Assembly (NCBI GenBank): GCA_008933765.1 | Contig: WBUK01000001.1 | Span: 248,001 to 312,000 of the forward strand | Source: Ignavibacteriaceae bacterium | Lineage (GTDB): Bacteria; Bacteroidota; Ignavibacteria; Ignavibacteriales; Ignavibacteriaceae | DNA length: 64,000 nucleotides | Reading direction: 5' to 3' | Part shown: piece by piece, positions 35,868-43,477 of the stretch | Position numbering within the stretch: position 1 is the first letter of the stretch | Layout: every line of letters starts with the position of its first letter | Notes under the pieces: generated by a model | Database searches by the model: none | Told to the model about the DNA's origin: nothing | The model's input: only the letters and a program-made list of their open reading frames with translations | Position numbers and translations under genes: made by a program

Positions 35868-35953
35868 TTTATTGAGAGAATGAATGTTATGCTTTTATAA
35901 TAAAGTTACACGGCAAACTACCCCGCAAACAAGAAATTGAGGGATTGAATTGA

Positions 35954-38422
35954 ATGCCGTCACTTAACGACCCGATTAGCACCCTCCCATTAGTAGGACC
36001 TCAAAGGGCAAAAGCCTTCAGAACCGCCGGGTTAAACACCGTGCGCGATTTGTTGTGGTATTTCCCATTCCGGCACATCGACAGAACCACAATAATTTCA
36101 ATCGCAAGGGCATATAACTACACTAAAAACGGCTACGACGGCGAGTTCACTTTAATCGGCAGAGTTCGCTCTTTTCGGTTGCACACATTCGGAAAGAAAA
36201 AGGTTTTTGCAGTGCGGGTTGCCGATGATTCCGGTGAGCTTGATTGCATTTGGTTCCAAGGTATTCAATATTTCAGCAACGCTTTCACCGAGGGGGATAT
36301 GCTTGCGGTTTCAGGCAAACCATCAATCTCCAAGCGGGGTGATTTTCAGCTGATACACCCCGTTTTCGATAAGTTTACACATGATGAAAGCAGCAATTTC
36401 TTCAAAACCGGTAAGATTATTCCCGTTTATTCCGTTAATAAGTTCTTCAAAGAGGCTAATCTGGGTGAAACAGGCTTGCGGCGGATCATCGACCGTGCAC
36501 TTGCCTCGCACGCCGGTTCTATTGAAGAAACTCTTCCGCAAAGTTTAATAAAAAAGCGAAACCTCAACGGGTTGAAGGAAACGGTTGAGGAAATCCACAA
36601 TCCCACTTCGTTGGAACAGGTGAGGAAAGGCTACACACGGCTAAAATATGAGGAGTTCTTCTATTTCCAACTGAATGCCGTTGCAAAACGGGAAAACTAT
36701 AAAAAGCTGAACCGCGGCATTCAATTTTCCGTTCAAACGAGGATAATTAACGATTTTATCGAATCTCTCCCTTTCAGGCTTACGAAAGCGCAAATCAAAG
36801 TTTTGGGTGAAATTAAAGGAGACATGTTTTCGCCACAGCCGATGATGAGGCTGCTGCAGGGGGATGTGGGTAGCGGTAAAACTGTGGTTGCACTTATTTC
36901 TATGCTGATGGCGATCGATTGCGGCTATCAGGCAGTGCTGATGGTTCCTACTGAAGTACTGGCTGCACAACACTTTAAAAGTATTAAAAAATTTCTTGCT
37001 CCTTTTCTCGGAAGTGGCGCTTCAGGGGTTGAAGAGGTTTCACTTTTTGATGATACCTCTTTTGCTGCAACAAGCGACAGTTCATCCCCGGCAGGTGTGG
37101 GTGGTTCAACCCCGGCAGGTGTGGGCACAACAAACTCGACAGAAGAGGCTGCTACGAGCACAGCCGGCACTGACGACTCAAATCCCGCCGGTGCGGGTGG
37201 GATAAACCCGGCTGATGGGGTTGTTATTAACCCGACAAACGCAAACGGGACTAACCCGGCTGAAAACAACTCGTCCTTTACCGAAACTGCCCCTCGACAT
37301 AATATTACCATCGAACTGCTGACGGGCAGCACAAGCGCAAAAGAAAGAAACCGCATTCTGCCGGCACTGGCAGAGGGGAAAGTGGATATATTGGTCGGCA
37401 CACACGCTTTGTTTGAGGATAAAGTTGAGTTCAGCAAACTCGGGTTGATCGTAATCGACGAGCAGCACCGTTTCGGGGTAGAGCAACGCGCACGGCTTCT
37501 GCAGAAATCCGCCACTCCGGATGTATTGGTGATGACAGCCACCCCAATCCCCAGAACACTATCGATGACGGTTTTCGGGGAGTTGGATGTTTCGGTGATT
37601 AATGAACTTCCTGCAAACAGGGTTCCGGTAAAAACTGCTATCAGGGGTGAATCGGCGCTCGGCGGTATCTACGACTTTATCAGAACCTCCGTTCGAGCCG
37701 GCAGGCAGGCTTTTATCGTTTACCCGTTGGTTGAAGAGTCTGAAAAACTCGATCTTAAAGCGGCGGAACAAGGTTTCACCGAAATTGCCACTTCACACCT
37801 CCCTGATCTGAAAATTGGGTTGCTCCACGGAAGAATGAAGTGGCGGGAAAAAGAAGAGGTGATGAATCGTTTCGTGAACCGCGAGTTTGATATTCTGGTT
37901 TCCACTACGGTGATTGAGGTCGGTGTGGATATCCCAAATGCAACCGTTATGCTTATTAACGAAGCCCACCGTTTTGGGCTTTCGCAGTTGCATCAACTAA
38001 GAGGAAGAATCGGCAGAGGCGCTGAACAGTCGTACTGCATATTGGTTACAAAAGATGAAATTGTGGCTTCCGCCGGCAAAATAAGCCAACCGGTTGAATA
38101 TCTGCCGCAAGGGGTGCTGGAAAGGCTTAAAACCATCACTCGCCTGAAAGCAATGGAAGAAAGCAACGACGGCTTCAAACTTTCTGAAATTGACCTGAGA
38201 ATGAGGGGACCCGGCGACATCTTTGGAAAAAAACAGAGCGGAATACCCGATTTTAGGTTCTGCGATATCGCAAACGACTCAGCGATTATGTTTGAAGCAA
38301 AAGAAGATGCCCAAAAAATTGTTCTTGAAGACCCCACCCTTACACAACCGGAAAACCGGGTTATTGCCAAAACATTGGATAATTTAATCTCTTCGTCTGA
38401 AAACTTCTATGGTATCGGGTGA
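35954..38422 (+). CDS. recG: ATP-dependent DNA helicase RecG with a large low-complexity insert
   Basis: Branch-migration helicase that remodels stalled forks and Holliday junctions. Domains: wedge/OB-fold (1-260), helicase lobe 1 with Walker A GDVGSGKT and DEQH box IDEQHRFGVEQRA, lobe 2 with TTVIEVGVDIPNATVM and QLRGRIGRG, and the TRG-containing C-terminus. At 822 residues it is over 100 longer than usual. The excess is one insert of about 95 residues (about 354-449) between motif Ia (PTEVLAAQH) and motif Ib (LLTGSTSAKER), made of Ser/Thr/Gly/Ala/Pro/Asn with 8-residue repeats (SSPAGVGG, STPAGVGT). A GAGGG site precedes the ATG. Confidence 0.94.
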   Translation: MPSLNDPISTLPLVGPQRAKAFRTAGLNTVRDLLWYFPFRHIDRTTIISIARAYNYTKNGYDGEFTLIGRVRSFRLHTFGKKKVFAVRVADDSGELDCIWFQGIQYFSNAFTEGDMLAVSGKPSISKRGDFQLIHPVFDKFTHDESSNFFKTGKIIPVYSVNKFFKEANLGETGLRRIIDRALASHAGSIEETLPQSLIKKRNLNGLKETVEEIHNPTSLEQVRKGYTRLKYEEFFYFQLNAVAKRENYKKLNRGIQFSVQTRIINDFIESLPFRLTKAQIKVLGEIKGDMFSPQPMMRLLQGDVGSGKTVVALISMLMAIDCGYQAVLMVPTEVLAAQHFKSIKKFLAPFLGSGASGVEEVSLFDDTSFAATSDSSSPAGVGGSTPAGVGTTNSTEEAATSTAGTDDSNPAGAGGINPADGVVINPTNANGTNPAENNSSFTETAPRHNITIELLTGSTSAKERNRILPALAEGKVDILVGTHALFEDKVEFSKLGLIVIDEQHRFGVEQRARLLQKSATPDVLVMTATPIPRTLSMTVFGELDVSVINELPANRVPVKTAIRGESALGGIYDFIRTSVRAGRQAFIVYPLVEESEKLDLKAAEQGFTEIATSHLPDLKIGLLHGRMKWREKEEVMNRFVNREFDILVSTTVIEVGVDIPNATVMLINEAHRFGLSQLHQLRGRIGRGAEQSYCILVTKDEIVASAGKISQPVEYLPQGVLERLKTITRLKAMEESNDGFKLSEIDLRMRGPGDIFGKKQSGIPDFRFCDIANDSAIMFEAKEDAQKIVLEDPTLTQPENRVIAKTLDNLISSSENFYGIG
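37013..37300 (+). repeat. Minisatellite-derived in-frame insert inside recG
   Basis: The DNA for the RecG insert includes exact and degenerate 24-bp units (CCCCGGCAGGTGTGGG at 37086 and 37110) and looser variants (AACCCGGCTGA, AATCCCGCCGGTGCGGG) further on. The open frame is kept throughout. Confidence 0.75.
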
Positions 38423-38614
38423 GGAAAAACACTCAGAATATTTTCTCGGACAAACCATAAAGAAACTTAACATAAATCCCATTTACCCGGCAAAATAAAT
38501 AAAGGTAAACCGGGATAAACAATAAAGAAACTCACCACAAAACCTTGCAGGATCTAACAGCAAACACTTTAATTCTTTATATTTAAGGTTTGTATTATTT
38601 AAATTTTTGAGCCG

Positions 38615-40468
38615 ATGAAAATTGCCGTTTGCCAGATTAACTCCATAATCGGAGATATAGAGGGCAACAAGAAAAAGATTATTGACGGATATAAACAAGC
38701 AACTTCGAATGGTGCTGATTTAGCCGTTTTCCCTGAACTTGCTTTGGTGGGGTATCCTCCGTTAGATTTAGTTACGAAGAATTATTTCAGAAAGAAGTGT
38801 GCCGAAGCTACCGAGGAAATTGGAAAACTTACCAATAACACTACCGCATTAATTTTTGGCTCAATTACTGAATCTGATATTGCCGGTTTGTCTCAAAAGA
38901 ATGATGGTGAGCATAAGGCTGATGGTTCTGAAAAAGCAGAAAAAGAAAAAGCCACCACCATTTTCAACAGTGCGCTTTTTTGTTTTCGGGGCGAAATAAA
39001 AAGAGTTATCAATAAAACACTGATTCCGGAGTATGATATTTTCCACGAATCCCGCTATTTTTCACCGGCGGAAAAATCTTCAGTGTTCACTTTCAAAGGT
39101 GAAATTATTGGTGTTACAGTGTGTGAGGATATTTGGAACCACGAGGACCGTGCCGGTGCTATCCAATACCCAATCGACCCAATCGAAGAGCAATTAGAAG
39201 CGGGTGCCGAGTTGCTCATCAACATCTCTGCCAGTCCTTTCGACTATGGTAAAAGAACTGCAAAATATGAAATGTTGCGCAAAATCTCCCGGAATAACGG
39301 TGTTAAAATCGTCTATGTTAATTGCGCCGCCGCACAAACCGACCTGATTTTCGACGGTGCAAGTATGTGTTTTAACAAAACGGGCAACCTGCTTAAACTC
39401 GGTAAACTATTCAGTGAAGACTATTTCATTTTTGATACGAATGCCACGACGGCGGCAAATTTAACTTCAAGTTTAAAAGAATCGGCAACAACGCATTCTG
39501 GGTTTGCAGCCTCTGAAAAATCAAAAGCTTCGGCGGTATCAAACCCAACCTCCGGCGCCACTTCAGTCGTTGACGACTCTTCAACCTCCGGCGACATCTC
39601 AACCCCAATTGTTACAGTTGAGCGCTCGTTTGAGGAAGAGGTTCACGACGCTATAATCTTCGGGATAAAAGACTACTGTGCAAAACTTAATTTCAAGACA
39701 GTGTGCCTCGGTTTAAGCGGCGGCATCGATTCCGCAATAGTTGCATACTTTGGGGCTAAAGCAGTCGGTCCGGAAAATGTGTTTGTTACACTAATGCCCT
39801 CAGAATTTACAACCGACAGCAGCACAACCGACGCTTTGAAACTCATCAACAACTTGCGCATCCAATACAATTCAGTTTCAATTCAGCCTGTTTTTGAAAA
39901 AACAAAAGAAATGTTGAAGCTCCTTTTCGGAAACACGCCCGAGGATGTAACTGAAGAGAACATGCAGTCGCGTATCCGTGGTTTGTATATGATGTCAATC
40001 AGCAACAAATTTGGTCATCTTTTGCTCACCACCGGCAACAAATCTGAGCTTGCAACCGGCTACGCAACTCTTTACGGGGATATGGTGGGCGGTTTGGCTG
40101 TAATCGGCGATGTTTTCAAAACAGATATTTACAGAATCTGTGAATATATCAACAGAAACGAAGAAATTATTCCCCGGGAGATAATCGAGAAAGTCCCCTC
40201 GGCTGAACTCAGGCACAACCAAACGGATCAGGATTCACTGCCGCCGTATCCCGTTTTGGATAAAATGCTCAAATTATACATCGAAGAAAATAAAGAAATT
40301 GACGAGATTTCAGCCCTAACCGGCGATGAAGAAATGGTACGACAATTCCTTAATATGGTTGACAGAAACGAGTTCAAGAGAAATCAGGGTGCACCTGTTT
40401 TACGAGTTTCAAAGAAAGCTTTTGGTTCGGGCAGAAAATTCCCGATTGTTCAAAAATGGAGAAGATAA
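38615..40468 (+). CDS. nadE: Glutamine-dependent NAD+ synthetase
   Basis: Makes NAD+ from deamido-NAD+, ATP and glutamine. N-terminal nitrilase-like glutaminase domain (residues 1-270; Glu in FPELALVGYPP, Lys in INKTLIPEYDIF, Cys in VTVCEDIW) and C-terminal synthetase domain from about 340 with P-loop LGLSGGIDSAIVAYF. Two unusual parts: a charged insert at about 89-113 (DGEHKADGSEKAEKEK) and a linker of about 60 residues (275-335) of Ser/Thr/Ala/Gly between the domains. Total 617 residues. The final codons and stop are duplicated downstream and lead into dsbD. The 192-bp gap before it shows only loose repeats and no gene. Confidence 0.94.
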   Translation: MKIAVCQINSIIGDIEGNKKKIIDGYKQATSNGADLAVFPELALVGYPPLDLVTKNYFRKKCAEATEEIGKLTNNTTALIFGSITESDIAGLSQKNDGEHKADGSEKAEKEKATTIFNSALFCFRGEIKRVINKTLIPEYDIFHESRYFSPAEKSSVFTFKGEIIGVTVCEDIWNHEDRAGAIQYPIDPIEEQLEAGAELLINISASPFDYGKRTAKYEMLRKISRNNGVKIVYVNCAAAQTDLIFDGASMCFNKTGNLLKLGKLFSEDYFIFDTNATTAANLTSSLKESATTHSGFAASEKSKASAVSNPTSGATSVVDDSSTSGDISTPIVTVERSFEEEVHDAIIFGIKDYCAKLNFKTVCLGLSGGIDSAIVAYFGAKAVGPENVFVTLMPSEFTTDSSTTDALKLINNLRIQYNSVSIQPVFEKTKEMLKLLFGNTPEDVTEENMQSRIRGLYMMSISNKFGHLLLTTGNKSELATGYATLYGDMVGGLAVIGDVFKTDIYRICEYINRNEEIIPREIIEKVPSAELRHNQTDQDSLPPYPVLDKMLKLYIEENKEIDEISALTGDEEMVRQFLNMVDRNEFKRNQGAPVLRVSKKAFGSGRKFPIVQKWRR

Positions 40469-40515
40469 CCCGTTCGGGCAGAAAATTCCCGATCGTTCAA
40501 AAATGGAGAAGATAA
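40425..40515 (+). repeat. Tandem duplication of the nadE 3' end (47 bp) that creates the dsbD start region
   Basis: Copy 1, from 40425, carries the nadE stop (40466-40468); copy 2, from 40472, repeats it with one substitution over 44 bases. The second copy's TGGAGAAGATAA provides the GGAGA ribosome-binding site, and its last A is the first base of the dsbD ATG (40515-40517). Confidence 0.95.
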
Positions 40516-42464
40516 TGAAAAAAATAGCGTTTTTTAGCCTTGTTCTTAGCGTTTTGCTATCGGTTGTTGTGTTTCCGCAATTCGGTGGCGGAGATAAATT
40601 ATCGTTGAAAACGCCGGTTCTTTCCAGAGATATGGTCAAACCCGGTAATGAAATAAAAATTGCCGTTCCGGCTACTATCGAGGCGGGTTATCATGTTAAT
40701 TCAAACAAACCGAAAGACCCGAACCTTATAGCTACCGTGATCTCCGTTACTTCAAAAAATGGAATTAAAACCACCGGAACCAAATACCCTAAGGCTAAAG
40801 ATTTCAAATTTGACTTCTCCGACTCCCCCGTCTCTGTTTACGACGGTTCGTTCAACCTTTTTGTTAAAGTGAAGATTCCGGAAAGCCTGAAACCGGGCGA
40901 ATACAAACTTGATATCTCCGTAGAATACCAGGCATGCAACGATCACTCCTGTTTGGCACCGAACGAAGCTTCAACTTCTGTAACCATTAAAGTTGCGAAA
41001 AAAGACGCAAAAATAAAGGAAATTAACACTGCTGTTTTTGCCGCTTCAGGCTTTCAATACAATGACAAGCCCGAAGAGAAAAAAGATGAACAGGATTCCA
41101 TCAAAAAAGCAGAAGCTGAAAAAGATTCACTCGCTAAATTGGACTCATTGGAGCAAGCCGACTCTACTGATGAGGAATCAGGAGCTGAAAGTGATTCCGT
41201 TTCATTGGAGTCTTACGGCGCAAAAGATTCTGCCTCAGTTACCGGTGCTGATGACGGCGATATTTCCTCCACTTTAGAGAGCAGCGGGATATTATTTTCG
41301 CTAATCTTTGTTTTTCTCGGTGGTTTGGCACTTAACCTAACCCCGTGCGTTTATCCGCTGATCCCTATTACAATTGGATATTTTGGAGGACAGGCGGAGG
41401 GAAAAACCTCCCGTTTGGCGATGATGGGGCTTCTTTATGTGGTCGGAATAGCGATTACTTATTCGGTTATTGGGGTGGTAACCGCACTTACGGGCGGCAT
41501 TTTGGGCGCACTTTTGCAGGAGTGGTATGTGCTCGTTTTGATTTCTTTGATTTTTGTGGCGCTTGCGCTTTCGCAGTTCGGCGTTTACGAGTTCAAGCTC
41601 CCCGATTCATTAGTTAACAAAGCCGGAGGTGCAAAGGGCGGGCTTTACGGAGCATTTTTCATGGGTTTAACTATGGGAATTGTCGCCGCCCCGTGTATTG
41701 GACCCTTCGTTCTCGGCTTGGTTACCTATGTGGCAAAAATTGGTGATGTAACACAAGGTTTCCTCCTTTTCTTCTTTCTGGCGGTCGGCTTAGGGACGCC
41801 TTATTTCATCCTGGCGCTTTTTTCCGGCAAACTCAAAAGCCTTCCCAGAGCCGGAATGTGGATGGAAGGTATTAAACACATTTTCGGTGTGATTATGATT
41901 GGGATGGCTATTTATTTCGTGCTGCCATTGCTGCCGGGTGAATGGTCGGGGTATCTGTTACCGGTGTATATCATTATTTCTGTCCCATATTTAGCAATTT
42001 TCGATCAATTGGATGAAAAAATGAAAACTTTCCGGATTTTCAAATACGCAATTTCTGTGATATTTATTGCTTTGGCTGTCTGGTGGTTCCCTTCATCTGC
42101 TGCCGGGGGTACTGAGGCGAAGCTGCAATTCCAAACATATTCAGACAGTTCTTTTGCCGCCACTAAAGGGAGTAAAAAAATGATAATCGATTTCTATGCC
42201 GATTGGTGCATACCCTGTAAGGAGCTTGACGCTATTACTTTTGTTGATCCGTCGGTTGTTGCCGCAGGAAAAAATTTCACCAACTTCAAAGCCGATCTAA
42301 CAAAAGCCGGTGACAAAAATGTTAAAAAGATGATAAAAGATTTTAACATTAAGGGCGTGCCTACTGTCCTAATCTTTAACGAAAAAGGCGAAGAAGTTCA
42401 CCGCCTTACCGGCTTCGTGAATGGGGAAGAATTCCTCAAACTGATGAAAAAAGCTGAAAAGTGA
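40515..42464 (+). CDS. dsbD: Thiol:disulfide interchange protein DsbD
   Basis: Moves electrons from cytoplasmic thioredoxin across the inner membrane to periplasmic thiol partners, as needed for cytochrome c maturation. Signal peptide (MKKIAFFSLVLSVLLSVVVF); periplasmic N-terminal domain to about 170, with the Cys pair CNDHSC; an acidic linker of about 75 residues (KPEEKKDEQDSIKKAEAEKD and on); CcdA-like membrane domain with the paired cysteines NLTPCVYPLIPI and VAAPCIGPFVLG; and a C-terminal thioredoxin domain with DWCIPCKE. The ATG at 40515 is chosen because it opens the signal peptide and has GGAGA upstream; longer frames read into nadE. Confidence 0.92.
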   Translation: MKKIAFFSLVLSVLLSVVVFPQFGGGDKLSLKTPVLSRDMVKPGNEIKIAVPATIEAGYHVNSNKPKDPNLIATVISVTSKNGIKTTGTKYPKAKDFKFDFSDSPVSVYDGSFNLFVKVKIPESLKPGEYKLDISVEYQACNDHSCLAPNEASTSVTIKVAKKDAKIKEINTAVFAASGFQYNDKPEEKKDEQDSIKKAEAEKDSLAKLDSLEQADSTDEESGAESDSVSLESYGAKDSASVTGADDGDISSTLESSGILFSLIFVFLGGLALNLTPCVYPLIPITIGYFGGQAEGKTSRLAMMGLLYVVGIAITYSVIGVVTALTGGILGALLQEWYVLVLISLIFVALALSQFGVYEFKLPDSLVNKAGGAKGGLYGAFFMGLTMGIVAAPCIGPFVLGLVTYVAKIGDVTQGFLLFFFLAVGLGTPYFILALFSGKLKSLPRAGMWMEGIKHIFGVIMIGMAIYFVLPLLPGEWSGYLLPVYIIISVPYLAIFDQLDEKMKTFRIFKYAISVIFIALAVWWFPSSAAGGTEAKLQFQTYSDSSFAATKGSKKMIIDFYADWCIPCKELDAITFVDPSVVAAGKNFTNFKADLTKAGDKNVKKMIKDFNIKGVPTVLIFNEKGEEVHRLTGFVNGEEFLKLMKKAEK

Positions 42465-42603
42465 GGAACTTCTCGGTTTTTCCGGCTTCGTGAACGGGAA
42501 AGAATTCCTCATACTGATGAAAAAAGCTGAAAAGTGAGGAACTTCTCGGTTTTTTCGGCTTCGTGAACGGGAAAGAATTCCTCATACTGATGAAAAAAGC
42601 TGA
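42411..42603 (+). repeat. 2.6-copy 73-bp tandem array starting in the dsbD 3' end
   Basis: Copies begin GGCTTCGTGAA at 42411, 42484 and 42557. Copy 1 holds the dsbD stop (42462-42464). Copies 2 and 3 are nearly identical to each other and differ from copy 1 at a few positions, which suggests a recent second expansion. Confidence 0.96.
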
Positions 42604-42670
42604 GTCGATTTTTGTAGGTAATATAAAACAGAGTAGCCTCGCTTAAGCAAAAAAAAAGCACTTACCTAAA

Positions 42671-42718
42671 TTTTGTGGTGCATAGTTGTTGCTTGAATTG
42701 CAACTATGCACTGCAAAA
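42671..42718. other. Long imperfect hairpin of unknown role
   Basis: Arms 42671-42688 and 42701-42718 pair over 18 positions with two imperfect pairs (core TGCATAGTTG / CAACTATGCA perfect) and a 12-base loop. No T-run follows, so it is not a standard terminator. The stretch from 42604 to 42863 otherwise shows no gene. Confidence 0.6.
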
Positions 42719-42863
42719 TGTAATTTACCTCGATCTTTTCAAACCAAGTATCCCCTGTTTATAATTCCTCAATCTGGAAACATTTTTTTGATTTTCACCG
42801 TTCTGTGGTATAAATTTACCACAGTTAAGTAAATTTTTTTTGAAATTAGTCATGGGAAAATAA

Positions 42864-43255
42864 ATGCCCCCAACTTTTGGTGAATTTATCAAAGAAAAAC
42901 GACTTGAGAAAAATTTAACTCTCAGGAAGTTTTATACAAAACTGAATTACGACACGGTTAATTGGAGCGAGATTGAGCGCGGTCTCTTGCCTGCTCCTGA
43001 TGATTACGAGCTGCTTGAGCGCATTTGTTCATTTTAGAATTTAAGAAAGGATGCGAGGATTGGCATTACCTTTTCGATCTTGCTGCGGTTTCTCAAAACA
43101 AAATTCCAAAGTCTGTTCCTGAAAGTGATGCGAATGTAAAATTTTTATACAGATGTTACCGATCCGTTTTCAAGACTGAACTTACCGCAGAAAAACTCGA
43201 TGAGTTTCGCGAAGCCCTGAATAAAATGCAGGCGGATCATAAGGCTAAGCATTAA
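42864..43255 (+). pseudogene. XRE-type helix-turn-helix protein, interrupted by a -1 frameshift
   Basis: The first frame (42864-43037) encodes 57 residues with an XRE-like helix-turn-helix (FGEFIKEKRLEKNLTLRKFY, then WSEIERGLLPAP and ELLERI) and stops at TAG in a TTTT run. The continuation (LEFKKGCEDWHYLFDLAAVS, then QNKIPKSVPES to the end at 43255) lies one frame off, as if one T were lost at about 43032-43035. Joined, the two give an ordinary small regulator of about 130 residues. Either a true mutation, a base-calling error in a homopolymer or, less likely, programmed slippage. GGGAAAATAA precedes the ATG. Confidence 0.72.
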
Positions 43256-43477
43256 TTTTCTGAAGAAATTTTTAAAAACCTTAAAATCCGGTTATAGTTA
43301 AATCTAAATTTTTCTATTTAAAATTTGCCGTCAATTTATTGAGTTGTTTCTGCATCAAGCATTATTGTCAGCAAAAGTCTGCACTTGCAGTTCTATAACT
43401 ACTAATCAGCGAATATTCAAAAGTCTAATAACACAAACTGAAAATATTCTGTAAATAAACAGTAACAACGCCACCGA

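Noticed and set aside
40326..40514. Longer N-terminus for dsbD
   Set aside because: The upstream frame lies inside nadE and has no signal character; ATG at 40515 opens a good signal peptide with a ribosome-binding site.
42404..42630. Assembly artefact as the cause of the dsbD tail copies
   Set aside because: Copies differ by several substitutions shared in a hierarchical way, which a mis-assembly of one locus would not produce.
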